Positions 37,259 through 46,454 are shown, counted from the first letter of the stretch. The stretch is DNA of 64,000 bases from Oceanobacillus massiliensis str. N'diop (GCF_000285495.1 NZ_HE610976.1:26182-90181); one strand, 5' to 3'. Notes: a model not told the origin generated them from the sequence alone. Program-made: numbers and translations.

Positions 37259-37366
37259 GGAGCACTTACATTTTCACTTGGTTAGGGCTTCATAATACAT
37301 TCCAATGCCGTACATACTATTACAGAATCATCCCTCCCTTTTGTGGAGAAAGGTGGCAAAACAAAG

Positions 37367-37627
37367 ATGAAGGATGATAACAAGGAATTCTCAGATTTCA
37401 GTAATGTAGACAGGCAAAAAAATCAGTTAATACCCGAAGAGTTCCCAGAAGGTTCCTATGGCTCATCCATCCATAAAAAAGAAAAGGTTACTGGAAAGGA
37501 CTCCCCGTGGTTAGAAGGCCAGTATCGCGACAGTGCATATGTCTTTCCGGATAAGAATCAGCATGATGGATTGCCTAGACAAGCCGAGGGTGCACATCCT
37601 CCTCATGATGAAGAAACGATGGAATAA
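37367..37627 (+). CDS. Small hydrophilic protein, unknown
   Basis: 86 aa from ATG 37367, after AGGTGG. Highly charged and Pro/His-rich, with EFSDFSNVDRQ near the start, EEFPEGSYGSSI, and a LPRQAEGAHPPHDEE ending; no TM or signal. I recall similar small cytosolic proteins in Bacillaceae but know no function. Convergent with yutD, sharing a terminator. Confidence 0.72.
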   Translation: MKDDNKEFSDFSNVDRQKNQLIPEEFPEGSYGSSIHKKEKVTGKDSPWLEGQYRDSAYVFPDKNQHDGLPRQAEGAHPPHDEETME

Positions 37628-37628
37628 A

Positions 37629-37671
37629 AATAAGGACTGGGTTCGATGTCGTGAATTCCAGTCCTTATTCT
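37629..37671. terminator. Bidirectional terminator between small gene and yutD
   Basis: Stem AATAAGGACTGG / CCAGTCCTTATT with a 17-nt loop. Confidence 0.9.
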
Positions 37672-37674
37672 TAT

Positions 37675-37950
37675 CTACTTTGGTACTTTCTTCAAAATAA
37701 AATATGCACAGCCGAAATTACAGTATTCCAGCAAGTAATCATCCAATGAGCCAATTTTAGAATCAATCGACGCCTTTGAATTTTTATCCTTGTAGAATCC
37801 CTTCAAACGGAGCTGATCATATCCCCAGTCCCCGACAATATAGTCGTATTTCGCCAGGATATCGGAATACCGAAGTTTTAAAGCTTCTTCCTGAAAACCA
37901 TCTTTTATATCTTCTATGACTTCATAGTTCTTTCCATTCAATTCGATCAA
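37675..37950 (-). CDS. yutD: YutD-family protein (DUF1027)
   Basis: About 91 aa. Compact alpha/beta protein with conserved IVGDWGYDQLRLKGFY and EYCNFGCAYFILKK (two Cys). Unknown function, found near yutC across Bacillaceae. TTG 37950, six bases after GGGGTGA, is the likelier start; GTG 37959 overlaps the SD. Confidence 0.85.
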   Translation of the reverse strand: MIELNGKNYEVIEDIKDGFQEEALKLRYSDILAKYDYIVGDWGYDQLRLKGFYKDKNSKASIDSKIGSLDDYLLEYCNFGCAYFILKKVPK

Positions 37951-38128
37951 GAAACTCACCCCACTTAGCCTATTTCCAGTTTACCACAGGAATTGATGCG
38001 TAAACCAGAAATATTGCATGCATTATTTTTTGCTTTTTAAAGAAACTAAAATAGTAACTAAAATGGAACAAAAATAAAAACTAAACAGGAACTTTAACGG
38101 AAAACTTTAATTTGTAGGAGGAAAAAAG

Positions 38129-38710
38129 ATGAAATTTCTATATACACTAACACTATTTCTTACTGCTGCGATATTCCTTACAGGATGTGCCACGACAAAT
38201 AATACAATGAATAAAAACGATCAGATTGCAGATGAACTGGATCCGGCAAGAAATTCCCCGGAACCGACTAATCAGGACATGAACTCACAGTTAGGCTATG
38301 TTCGATATACCAAGGATCAATTCCAAAACGATGATGAGAATAATGATAAGGCCATTTCAATCGATCGGAATGAAATGGCCGATATGATTACCAGGATCAT
38401 TCTAAGAAGCGATGGCTTTGAAGAGGTTGCCACACTTGTTACAGATCAGGAAGTTCTCATTGCTTATGAGCGCTCAGAAGCTACAGATGAGCAAAAAGCT
38501 GCAGACATCACCAAAAAAACAGCCATGTCAATCATGCCTAGTTATTTTGATATTTACGTATCTGATAACGAAACATTAATGCAGGATATTCAAAGTCTGC
38601 ATAATTCTTCATCAGAGAACCGAAATTATGATAATACGATTAATCTGATCATTAAAGAGATGCAAAAATCTTCTCAAGGCAGTCAAAATCAGGGAAATCC
38701 AGTACAATAA
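38129..38710 (+). CDS. yutC: YhcN/YlaJ-family sporulation lipoprotein (YutC)
   Basis: 193 aa. Signal peptide with lipobox FLTGCATT (Cys20), then a YhcN-type domain with DEMADMITRIIL-like segment and ATLVTDQEVLIAY. The tail is Ser/Gln/Asn-rich. Family members are associated with the spore inner membrane. AGGAGGAAAAAAG precedes the ATG. Followed at 52 bp by lytH, same strand. Confidence 0.88.
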   Translation: MKFLYTLTLFLTAAIFLTGCATTNNTMNKNDQIADELDPARNSPEPTNQDMNSQLGYVRYTKDQFQNDDENNDKAISIDRNEMADMITRIILRSDGFEEVATLVTDQEVLIAYERSEATDEQKAADITKKTAMSIMPSYFDIYVSDNETLMQDIQSLHNSSSENRNYDNTINLIIKEMQKSSQGSQNQGNPVQ

Positions 38711-38762
38711 TTTTCCAATTACGACTCGAACAAAAAATAAAATGTATATGGAGGTGAGATAA

Positions 38763-39725
38763 ATGCCCTTTCGGGTACCCTTAGCATTATTTACTGTCCT
38801 GTTACTATTGCTGCCAGCTAAAATTCTTGCAGAAGAAACGATCTATGATCAACGCATGGCTCTCTTCCAAAAGACAGAGGCACTGACACAGATTCCCTGG
38901 TACTACTTTGCTGCTATTGATAACTATGAACGCAATGTTCAAAACAGCGATGATCCTGAGCAAGTCATTTCAATAAACATTCAGCCGGAAATTTGGTATG
39001 GACCAGGAAACAGTACTTTCTTAAAAGATGTCACTGTAATTGATACATTTAGCGGAAAAGGAAAAGACGGTAATGGTGACGGAGTTGCTGATCCAAGTAA
39101 TGAAGAAGATGTTCTGTATACGATGGCAATGATACTGCTTGAATATGGTCCTGACAGGGATGATATCAAAATTGCACTTTGGCATCACTATAAACGCGAT
39201 TTAACCGTTCAAACCATTATGAATACCTCTAAAGTATTTGAGACCTTTCAAGAAATCAATTTAACGGACAGGGATTTTCCGGTATCCACCGATTATAATT
39301 ATAGCTTCCGCAGCACGTGGGGTGACAGGAGAGGCTTTGGCGGACTGCGCCAGCACGAAGGAACAGATATCTTCGCAGACCATGGTGTGCCTGTAAAATC
39401 AACTACCTATGGGGTGATAGAAATGATGGGCTGGAACTTGTATGGCGGGTGGCGTGTTGGAATTAGGGATATATTCAATATCTACCACTATTATGCACAT
39501 ATGACCGGATTCAGTGAGGATATAAAGGTCGGTCAGGTTGTGAAGCCGGGAGATGTACTTGGCAGTGTCGGGTCGACAGGATATGGACCACCTGGGACAT
39601 CCGGAAAATTCCCCTCACACTTACATTACGGAATGTATAAGGATAATGGGTACAGTGAATGGTCATTTGACCCTTTTCCCTATCTGAAAAAGTGGGAACG
39701 GATCGCTAAACAAAAGGACCAATAA
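38763..39725 (+). CDS. lytH: M23-family endopeptidase LytH
   Basis: 320 aa, secreted: N-terminal signal peptide (about 1-23), a linker domain, then an M23 domain with zinc ligands in LRQHEGTDIFA, a HYYAHMTGF motif and SHLHYGMY. In B. subtilis, LytH (YunA) is the L-alanyl-D-glutamate endopeptidase that trims spore cortex side chains late in sporulation. GGAGGTGAGATAA precedes the ATG. Sits next to yutC as in B. subtilis. Confidence 0.94.
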   Translation: MPFRVPLALFTVLLLLLPAKILAEETIYDQRMALFQKTEALTQIPWYYFAAIDNYERNVQNSDDPEQVISINIQPEIWYGPGNSTFLKDVTVIDTFSGKGKDGNGDGVADPSNEEDVLYTMAMILLEYGPDRDDIKIALWHHYKRDLTVQTIMNTSKVFETFQEINLTDRDFPVSTDYNYSFRSTWGDRRGFGGLRQHEGTDIFADHGVPVKSTTYGVIEMMGWNLYGGWRVGIRDIFNIYHYYAHMTGFSEDIKVGQVVKPGDVLGSVGSTGYGPPGTSGKFPSHLHYGMYKDNGYSEWSFDPFPYLKKWERIAKQKDQ

Positions 39726-39729
39726 GAAG

Positions 39730-39778
39730 AGGGCTATACCAAAAGTCTTAAATCAACTTTCGGTACAGCCCTTTTATT
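39730..39778. terminator. Bidirectional terminator between lytH and metS
   Basis: GAGGGCT-TACC / GGTA-AGCCCT stem with inner AAAGT/ACTTT pairing and T-run on the plus strand. Confidence 0.85.
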
Positions 39779-39782
39779 TAAA

Positions 39783-39878
39783 TCATTTTGTTCTTATAGC
39801 ATTCCAAATACTTGCTGCAAGTCCACCCCATAAAATCAGCATTCCGAGGATCATCACAATAATTGCTCCAGCACTCAT
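39783..39878 (-). CDS. MetS-family small subunit of NSS transporter
   Basis: 31 aa: one hydrophobic helix (GAIIVMILGMLILWGGLAAS) and a basic end (NAIRTK). The ATG directly follows the TAA of the transporter gene, with GGGGAGG 9 bases upstream. In Corynebacterium the two-gene metPS unit needs such a small protein for methionine/alanine uptake. Too short for most gene finders, but start, SD, length and position agree. Confidence 0.85.
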   Translation of the reverse strand: MSAGAIIVMILGMLILWGGLAASIWNAIRTK

Positions 39879-41417
39879 TTATTTTGCCTCCCCAGTCTTT
39901 TGGATTTCTTCTTCTATTGTTTCTGAAGTTTTCCATCTGCTGAATGAAATCAGGATACCTATTAGCAATGCCGCGGCAGCAACAGCCCATCCGCCAAAGA
40001 GGATAAATGTGTCTGAATAGCCTTCATAATTACCAGTATCGCCTGCAAATTCCCTCATGAGATTCTGTTTGAAAAGACCAAACATCATATATCCCAAAAC
40101 AATTGGTGTTACAATGCTTATGCAGATGGTCCACCATGACCCTAATCGGATATCTGAGATTTCATTTGCATGGTTTTGAAGCCCCTTCAGCTCTCGCAAT
40201 ACCCAGGCAACCATGACGACTTCGACCAATCCAACCAATGCAACTCCGAATTGGTTAATAAAATAATCTGCTGCATCAAGGAAATACATTCCCCCTTGGG
40301 TCGCGAAAAGCAAAGATAAGATAGCTGCCAGGCCGCCACCAAATAATACAGCCTTCGTCCTTGAGATATTGAATTTATCCACTAGTCCGGCAACATATGT
40401 CTCTGTAATCGAAATTAATGAACTTAAACCAGCCAGTACCAGTGATGCAAAGAAAAGAAAACCAAAGAATTCATTAAATACTGGAAACTCATTAATGATG
40501 GCCGGAAAGACGACAAACGCCAGACCAACACCACCAGCCACTACATCTTCGACAGCGACTCCGGCTGATGTTGCCATAAAGCCTAAAATCGAAAAGACAC
40601 CAATGCCTGCCAGCAACTCAAAGCTGGAATTACCGAAGCCAACGATAAACGCGTTGTTTGTGATATCGGATTTTTTCGGCAAATAGCTGGAGTACGTAAT
40701 CATAATGGCAAATGCAATCGACAGGCTAAAGAATATCTGCCCATAAGCAGCTACCCACACATCCGCATCCGCTATCCTGCTGAAGTCTGGTGCAAAGAAA
40801 GCCTCAAGCCCAGTAAAGGCACCAGGAAGTGTTAATGCATAAATAACGATAATAAGAAAAATAATTACTAATGCAGGTATGAAAATTCGATTCGCGATTT
40901 CAATTCCCTTTTTGACTCCTTTAAATAAAATACCCAGTACAACAATCCAAACAAGGATTAACGGAATCAATACTCCAGGTACTAAGCTGCCCGTCTGTCC
41001 GGGATCGACCGATAAATTTAAGTACTCTCCAAATAGGAAGCCCTCTGTATCTGCACCCCAGCTCAAATTAACTGAAAAAACAGAATATGATATTGCCCAG
41101 GCAATGATGACAGAGTAATAAGTAGATATCACAAATGCTACTAAAACGCCCCACCATCCAAGCCACTCTGTTTTCTTATTCATACGTTTAAAAGATAATG
41201 GAGCAGAACCACGATACTTATGTCCCATTGTAAATTCCATAATCAGAATTGGTATTCCTGCTGTGAGCAGTGCAAATAAATATGGAATGAAAAACGCTCC
41301 TCCTCCATTTTCATATGCGACTGTAGGAAAACGCCAAATATTACCCAGCCCAACAGCCGATCCAACTGCTGCCAGAATAAAACCAGCTCTAGTCCCCCAC
41401 TGAGAACGTGCTTCCAT
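39879..41417 (-). CDS. Sodium:neurotransmitter symporter (NSS/SNF) family transporter, MetP type
   Basis: 512 aa, about 12 TM helices. The LeuT-fold signature RAGFILAAVGSAVGLGNIWRFPTVAYENGGGAFF forms TM1 with its unwound sodium/substrate site. Linked to a 31-aa MetS partner, which points to Na+-coupled uptake of methionine or a similar amino acid. SD GGGGAGGAATATCG before ATG 41417. Substrate is inferred from the pair, not proven. Confidence 0.93.
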   Translation of the reverse strand: MEARSQWGTRAGFILAAVGSAVGLGNIWRFPTVAYENGGGAFFIPYLFALLTAGIPILIMEFTMGHKYRGSAPLSFKRMNKKTEWLGWWGVLVAFVISTYYSVIIAWAISYSVFSVNLSWGADTEGFLFGEYLNLSVDPGQTGSLVPGVLIPLILVWIVVLGILFKGVKKGIEIANRIFIPALVIIFLIIVIYALTLPGAFTGLEAFFAPDFSRIADADVWVAAYGQIFFSLSIAFAIMITYSSYLPKKSDITNNAFIVGFGNSSFELLAGIGVFSILGFMATSAGVAVEDVVAGGVGLAFVVFPAIINEFPVFNEFFGFLFFASLVLAGLSSLISITETYVAGLVDKFNISRTKAVLFGGGLAAILSLLFATQGGMYFLDAADYFINQFGVALVGLVEVVMVAWVLRELKGLQNHANEISDIRLGSWWTICISIVTPIVLGYMMFGLFKQNLMREFAGDTGNYEGYSDTFILFGGWAVAAAALLIGILISFSRWKTSETIEEEIQKTGEAK

Positions 41418-41575
41418 CGATATTCCTCCCCTTCTTCTCTAATATCCTATTTCAAAAATCAGAAACATAGAATGTTTCAATATTTTTATTTTTTCTGATT
41501 TTTATTGTATTATAACGGTACTTTTTAACTATGTCAAAATAATATTTACTGCTATTAGTTTGATAGAATAGAAAA

Positions 41576-41605
41576 ATCCCCCATCAAGGCAATGGGAGAT
41601 TATCT
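41576..41605 (-). terminator. Terminator after NhaC gene
   Basis: Minus-strand stem TCTCCCAT / ATGGGGGA, then TTTTTC. Confidence 0.8.
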
Positions 41606-41613
41606 TTCAAGGT

Positions 41614-43173
41614 TTATGCTTTTTTTATTTTTCCATTTTTAACTGTATGAACGGTAAATCCGATGATCAGAACAAATCCAAGCGTAACGAGCAATGGGAT
41701 AATCGTGGTATTTGTCAAGCCTATCAGGATATAGCCTATAATCGATACGCCAGCTGCAATTAATGCATATGGCAATTGTGTCAGCACATGGTCAATATGG
41801 TTCGCGCCGGCACCAGTTGAAGATAGAATTGTCGTATCGGAAATCGGTGTACAGTGATCCCCAAAAACAGACCCGGCAAGTACTGCTGCTAAAGATGGCA
41901 GCAGCATGTCGATGTCAGATACAATTGCAACTTCTGCGGCAATCGGCAGCATGATACCGAATGTTCCCCAAGATGTTCCAGTGGCAACTGCCATCAATCC
42001 AGCGATAACGAAGAAAAGAAGCGGGATCATGGACGCGCTGATTGACGCATTGGTTACAATCTGTGCTAAATAGGTACCCGTCTCAAGTGTTCCGATGATG
42101 GTTCCAATCATCCAAGCTAATAATAGAATATAGATAGCCGGAAGCATCGTTTTAATACCCTCAGCAAAAATTCTTCCTATATTCGCTTTTGGCTTGCCTA
42201 ATTCGAGATGGAAAATAAGCGAAGTGAACACGGCTGCTGCCCCGCCAATAAATAAGGATAAATTAACATTTGTGTTTGCAAATATCGATAGAATATCTGC
42301 ATTGCCATCACTAGCATTTGCACCTGTGATAATCATAGACAATACGGTGGCTGCAATCAATACGATGATTGGTGCAATCAAGTGATAGATCTTCCCGGAT
42401 GGATGGGGATCGAATGTATCGCTTAAGTCCCCTGCTACGTTATCCTGTTCCGGATTCAATACAGCACCAGTTCGAATGGCGCGTTCCTCATGACGGCGCA
42501 TCGGTCCGATATCCATTTTCAAATAGGCCACCATAAATACGAGCAATAAGGCCGAGAGTGCATATAAATTGAGCGGAATCATCTGGATGAATGCTTGCAA
42601 TGGTTTCATATCCGTAATTCCATTGGCCGCAAACAGCCCACCTAGAATACCTATAATATAAGCACCCCAGCTCGAAATCGGCGAGATAACCGTTACCGGT
42701 GCCGATGTAGAATCAATAAAATAAGCAAGCTTTGCTCTTGAAATATTATGACGGTCTGTTAATGGTCTTGCTATTTGCCCAACAGCCAGGCTATTAAAGT
42801 AATCGTCGATAAATATGATTATTCCTAAAACACCTGTCATCACCTGTGCGCCGGTACGTGTCTTGACCCTTTGGATCATCCATTCCCCAAACGTTCTGCT
42901 CCCGCCTGAAGCTTGCAGGAATGCTGTCATTATACCTAACAATAATAGGAAACCAAGCAATAGCAGATTACCTGTATTCCAGGCTCCCTCCGAATAGAAA
43001 ATCTGATAAAAAACAGTCCATATTTCTGTAATCGATTCTAAAATATTAAAATCATGAACCATTAACGCCCCAACAATAATTCCTGCACCTAATGAGAGTA
43101 ATACTTTTCTTGTTAAGATTACAAGTATCAGCATTAGCAGTGCTGGAATAATCGAAAAAATTGTGCCTTCCAT
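41614..43173 (-). CDS. NhaC-family Na+/H+ antiporter
   Basis: 519 aa, about 12 TM helices, with NhaC-type signatures IFIDDYFNSLAVGQIARPLTD, SPISSWGAYIIG and VFGDHCTPISDTTILSS. Could be a simple Na+/H+ antiporter or a malate/lactate or amino-acid antiporter of the same family. GGAGGTAATCATCA precedes the ATG. A second sodium-coupled carrier next to the NSS gene suits a salt-tolerant host. Confidence 0.92.
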   Translation of the reverse strand: MEGTIFSIIPALLMLILVILTRKVLLSLGAGIIVGALMVHDFNILESITEIWTVFYQIFYSEGAWNTGNLLLLGFLLLLGIMTAFLQASGGSRTFGEWMIQRVKTRTGAQVMTGVLGIIIFIDDYFNSLAVGQIARPLTDRHNISRAKLAYFIDSTSAPVTVISPISSWGAYIIGILGGLFAANGITDMKPLQAFIQMIPLNLYALSALLLVFMVAYLKMDIGPMRRHEERAIRTGAVLNPEQDNVAGDLSDTFDPHPSGKIYHLIAPIIVLIAATVLSMIITGANASDGNADILSIFANTNVNLSLFIGGAAAVFTSLIFHLELGKPKANIGRIFAEGIKTMLPAIYILLLAWMIGTIIGTLETGTYLAQIVTNASISASMIPLLFFVIAGLMAVATGTSWGTFGIMLPIAAEVAIVSDIDMLLPSLAAVLAGSVFGDHCTPISDTTILSSTGAGANHIDHVLTQLPYALIAAGVSIIGYILIGLTNTTIIPLLVTLGFVLIIGFTVHTVKNGKIKKA

Positions 43174-43559
43174 TGATGATTACCTCCACGAATTTTTTTG
43201 AATGTGCCGGGAATGAACGAATTGAGTACGAAATGCTTTTATAGGGCATACGTCTGATACTCTAAAAAAGAGCACAAAAAAACAACGACAGAAAATAACC
43301 CATCATTGCTTTTACAATATACGTTATCCTCCATTTCGATCAGTAGTTCTCCATGCACATTCGTTAGCATGACAGTGCATCCCCTGTTCAAAGATGTACC
43401 AGCAATAATAAGTCTGACCCTCATTACGCTTCGGCAAACAATCCTTTTATCAACCATCACAGTTGTCATTCTCCAGTTGACTACTCATATTGTCTGCGCC
43501 TCTACCTCACCGATCTGATAAGGTTTATAATTTAATTATAGCCTTACTATACAAGATTT
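43174..43559. other. Spacer between yunB and nhaC-type gene
   Basis: 386 bp; both flanking genes are on the minus strand. It should hold the promoter of the antiporter gene. The only candidate gene is the short frame 43239-43457; otherwise nothing recognised. Confidence 0.5.
43239..43457 (-). CDS. Doubtful small ORF
   Basis: 72 aa from the ATG at 43457, with CTGGAGA about 12 bases upstream. The centre (RVRLIIAGTSLNRGC and GELLIEMEDNVYCKSNDGLF) reads like alternating beta strands, the rest does not. No family recognised; may be chance. Confidence 0.28.
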   Translation of the reverse strand: MVDKRIVCRSVMRVRLIIAGTSLNRGCTVMLTNVHGELLIEMEDNVYCKSNDGLFSVVVFLCSFLEYQTYAL

Positions 43560-44336
43560 TCATTCACTCTGCAAGTCATCTTTCGGAACTGCAATGGAAG
43601 GACCATCACCTTCCCCGCCATAAAAATCAGGTACTTTACCCATAATCGCTCCGCCATCAAGGTAAATTTCGGTGTGCACTGTCTTTACTTCTGATGTAAA
43701 GGGAATTACAATTTGAACATCTGCTTCCACATTAATATACAGTGATACCCATGCCCCATTTATTCCAAATTCCTCTTCCTCCCGTACGATATTTGTCCGC
43801 ACGGCACCTACAATTTCCAGATTGATAGGTATTTTCGGGCCAAGATTAGCCAACACCGTATTATTAGTTACCTGTCCGAGCGGCACTTCCACCAATGTTG
43901 GGTCCTGTTCCGCGCGGCCTTCAGCTCCTTCCCCATAATTATAAGGATCATGGAGGGAGTAATCATAGGATATAGGGTCACCCCTGTTTACATTTAGGAA
44001 AAATTCTTCCACGCGATCTGTTGCCACACGATTAATTTCACTGATAACAGATGGATTCCAGTTATATGTAGTAAAATTACCTTCGTTATCATAGGAAATA
44101 TTTAACATGTCTTCAAAGCTATATTCTTCTGCAAATCGGACAGCTGAATTGATTGCCCTGGTGGCAAACTCATCTGTTTTTCTTTCCGCTATATCCATCA
44201 ATACCGGTTCAATCCGTTTATCGATAAACCATATGCTGAAGCTCACACTGCTTGCAAAAATCACTAACGTAAGCAACAAAATATAATTCCTTGGAGGCAA
44301 TGAAAATTTTTTGTGAAAACGCCGCTTATGTCTCAA
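43560..44336 (-). CDS. yunB: Sporulation protein YunB
   Basis: 258 aa. N-terminal basic stretch then one TM helix (about 18-36, LLTLVIFASSVSFSIWF), and a large extracytoplasmic domain with the DPISYDYSLHDPYNYG and GINGAWVSLYINVEADVQI segments. YunB is a mother-cell sporulation protein in B. subtilis. The start is TTG 44336; its SD (GAGGGGG) is the 3' arm of a hairpin at 44341-44383. Confidence 0.9.
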   Translation of the reverse strand: MRHKRRFHKKFSLPPRNYILLLTLVIFASSVSFSIWFIDKRIEPVLMDIAERKTDEFATRAINSAVRFAEEYSFEDMLNISYDNEGNFTTYNWNPSVISEINRVATDRVEEFFLNVNRGDPISYDYSLHDPYNYGEGAEGRAEQDPTLVEVPLGQVTNNTVLANLGPKIPINLEIVGAVRTNIVREEEEFGINGAWVSLYINVEADVQIVIPFTSEVKTVHTEIYLDGGAIMGKVPDFYGGEGDGPSIAVPKDDLQSE

Positions 44337-44340
44337 ACCT

Positions 44341-44383
44341 AAAACCCCCTCAAAACAATTTATGCTTGTTTTAAGGGGGTTAG
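44341..44383 (-). terminator. Hairpin that may end the HD-GYP transcript and hide the yunB SD
   Basis: Minus strand AACCCCCTTAAAACAA / TTGTTTTGAGGGGGTT, 16 bp nearly perfect with a 7-nt loop, followed by only TTTT. The 3' arm contains GAGGGGG, the SD of yunB. Confidence 0.85.
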
Positions 44384-44440
44384 AATATTAAAAACCAAGT
44401 TGTCTTTTTAGTGGTTTGTTGCTTCGAGCAAGGGAATAGG

Positions 44441-45526
44441 TTAATCCGTCAAAACCGACGTTACTGTAAGATTAACGACTTTTCCTAGATTGCACTCATA
44501 GGTATCTGTCAGCTTCTTGCCATTTTCCTTTACAATTCTAAGGACTGGCCGGTCGCAAAGCTCCTTATTCTGTCTGATAACGATGCCTTGCCTGCCATCA
44601 CTAAGCTCAAGAGACAAGCCTTCCGGATACACAGCAATACTCTTCTTGAATGCCTCGACCATCTCCTTGTCAAAAAGATTCATCGCACCAGCATAAAGAA
44701 TTTCCAAGCCTTCATGCGGGAGCATAGCATCCCGATAGATTCGATTGCTTGTAACAGCATCAAAGACATCAGCAATACCAATAAGCTTGGCATACGGCAG
44801 CATATCTTTTTCTGAGATTCCACGCGGGTAGCCGGAGCCATCCAACCGTTCATGATGCTGATAGGCACAGTGCGCCACAACAGCAGAAAGATCTGATTGC
44901 TTCCTCAGATAATCATATCCAATCTGTGTATGACTTTTAATGATTTCAAATTCATTGTCTGTTAACTGTTCTGGTTTGTTCAAAATCTCCGGATCGATAA
45001 AAATCTTACCGACGTCATGCAGCATGGCTCCGACTCCGATTTCCACTAAGGATTTCCTTGAATAGTTCAATTTTACGCCAATCGCCAGGGAATAAATTGC
45101 TACATTAAGCGAATGCTGAAAGATATAGTCATCTGAAATAAATATATCCGAAAGAAGGGTTAAAGACTTTTCATTGTTTTGTATCTCAGCAAGGATCTGC
45201 TCCACGATATTGCCAAGATTCTTCTCATTTTTATTTAATATATAAGAGTTCCGAAGTGGTCCTTCTTGTTTGATTTGCTTAAAGGTACTCTTGAGTGACT
45301 CTGTAGCTTCTCTCCGCAGCCTATCCGGGATAACGGACTCTGGGTAGATATCATTCGTAAACTCATCTTCTACATATATGTATGTTATACCCTGATCCAA
45401 TAGCCTAGTTATCATCTTGGCAGTTAAAGACATACCTTTCGCCAGCAGCACAACACTATTCTCATTATAAATAGACTGTGCAAGAATTGTTCCAGGCTTA
45501 ATAGATTTCGTACTCGCAAGTTTCAT
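44441..45526 (-). CDS. HD-GYP domain protein, probable cyclic-di-GMP phosphodiesterase
   Basis: 361 aa. N-terminal regulatory part (about 1-120), then an HD-GYP domain with HSLNVAIYSL, MLHDVGKIFID (HD), and the canonical HHERLDGSGYPRG, followed by IADVFDAVTSNR. All metal-binding motifs are complete, so hydrolysis of c-di-GMP is likely. AGGGGATCACT precedes the ATG. No cyclase gene is adjacent. Confidence 0.92.
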   Translation of the reverse strand: MKLASTKSIKPGTILAQSIYNENSVVLLAKGMSLTAKMITRLLDQGITYIYVEDEFTNDIYPESVIPDRLRREATESLKSTFKQIKQEGPLRNSYILNKNEKNLGNIVEQILAEIQNNEKSLTLLSDIFISDDYIFQHSLNVAIYSLAIGVKLNYSRKSLVEIGVGAMLHDVGKIFIDPEILNKPEQLTDNEFEIIKSHTQIGYDYLRKQSDLSAVVAHCAYQHHERLDGSGYPRGISEKDMLPYAKLIGIADVFDAVTSNRIYRDAMLPHEGLEILYAGAMNLFDKEMVEAFKKSIAVYPEGLSLELSDGRQGIVIRQNKELCDRPVLRIVKENGKKLTDTYECNLGKVVNLTVTSVLTD

Positions 45527-45652
45527 AGTGATCCCCTAACGTCGACATGATTCAACAAAATGAGACTATAGTCTTATTAAATAGTATCAGAAAACATAGA
45601 GATTTGCCAAGAAAATATTAATGAATACACTTTCCATCGACTAAATTAAACT

Positions 45653-46115
45653 AAAAACAAGGCTCTTTTCGTAATTATTGTTGTTATTTCTAACTTTGTA
45701 TTTGATGGATACTGTGACGTAACAGACTCTGCCGATTTCCGCTCCGAGCAGTCGCTTTCCGCGGGCACCGCTTCAGCTTCCTCGGAAGAAACCCACTTCC
45801 TGCGGGATCTTCAGCCGTTGCTTTTCCCGCTGGAGTCGACTGCCCTGCGCTACAATCAATTAGCCTTATAATCGAATATCAGCAATTTGATACAGAAAGC
45901 CAAATCACAACGGAGGAAATACACGGAGACTCCTGCGGGAAAGCGAAGACGCTAAGACCCCGCAGAGAGCGAACTTTGCGAGCGAGGAGGCTTAGTGCGA
46001 GCCCGCGGAAAGCGCAGTGTATTTCTGGAGTGGAGATAAAGCACATCATCAAGTTACTTCGCAATTTATATATTTTATGAAAAACAACAATCTTTGAGAA
46101 AACAGCCAAAAACAA
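45653..46115. repeat. MITE-like inverted-repeat element (copy D, best preserved)
   Basis: About 465 bp. Left end AAGGCTCTTTTCG...ATTGTTGTT and right end AACAACAATCTTTGAGAAAACAGCC are inverted repeats of about 30 bp. Inside, two arms match in inverse orientation: GTCGCTTTCCGCGGGCA...GGAGTCGACTG on the left and CACGGAGACTCC...GCCCGCGGAAAGCGC on the right, so the transcript could fold into one huge hairpin. No ORF. It lies between yunC and the HD-GYP gene, leaving little other sequence. Confidence 0.85.
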
Positions 46116-46142
46116 AAATGTCTCCCGGCTGGAAGACATTCT
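46113..46142 (-). terminator. Terminator after yunC
   Basis: Minus-strand stem ATGTCTTCC / GGAGACAT followed by TTTTTGTTTTT, directly past yunC and touching the right end of copy D. Confidence 0.85.
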
Positions 46143-46145
46143 TAA

Positions 46146-46454
46146 CTACGATATTTTCAGCAGAGCCTCTTTTCCTGTCATACCGACTTCCCATCCATAG
46201 GCCTTTGAAGCATCTGTGATTTTTTCCAGCGGTGCATGCAGCAGCTGTTCAATCGTTCGTACCCCAACAGCTCGGCCTGCAACCACTTCACGTTCCTTTA
46301 ATTTGGGAATCTCATTGAAAATATCCACGTCCAATGCAGCACACATAATATATCCGATGTCATTGGATATTGTTAACAGCGTCGTTTTTGGAAGTTCTAC
46401 ACTTACTGCAGTAAATATCATGCCATCGACTTCAAGCGGATTGATCGTAATCAT
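46146..46454 (-). CDS. yunC: YunC-family protein (DUF1805)
   Basis: 102 aa. Family blocks ISNDIGYIMCAALDVD, AGRAVGVRTIEQLLHAPLE and the ending GMTGKEALLKI all present. Structure known for B. subtilis YunC but not function. ATG 46454 after GAAGGAGGCATC; the frame continues to 46517 without an SD. Same strand as and downstream of yunD. Confidence 0.92.
   Translation of the reverse strand: MITINPLEVDGMIFTAVSVELPKTTLLTISNDIGYIMCAALDVDIFNEIPKLKEREVVAGRAVGVRTIEQLLHAPLEKITDASKAYGWEVGMTGKEALLKIS

Noticed and set aside
39778-39990. 70-aa minus-strand ORF over the end of the NSS transporter gene
   Set aside because: It is out of frame with both the transporter and metS, which explain the region better.
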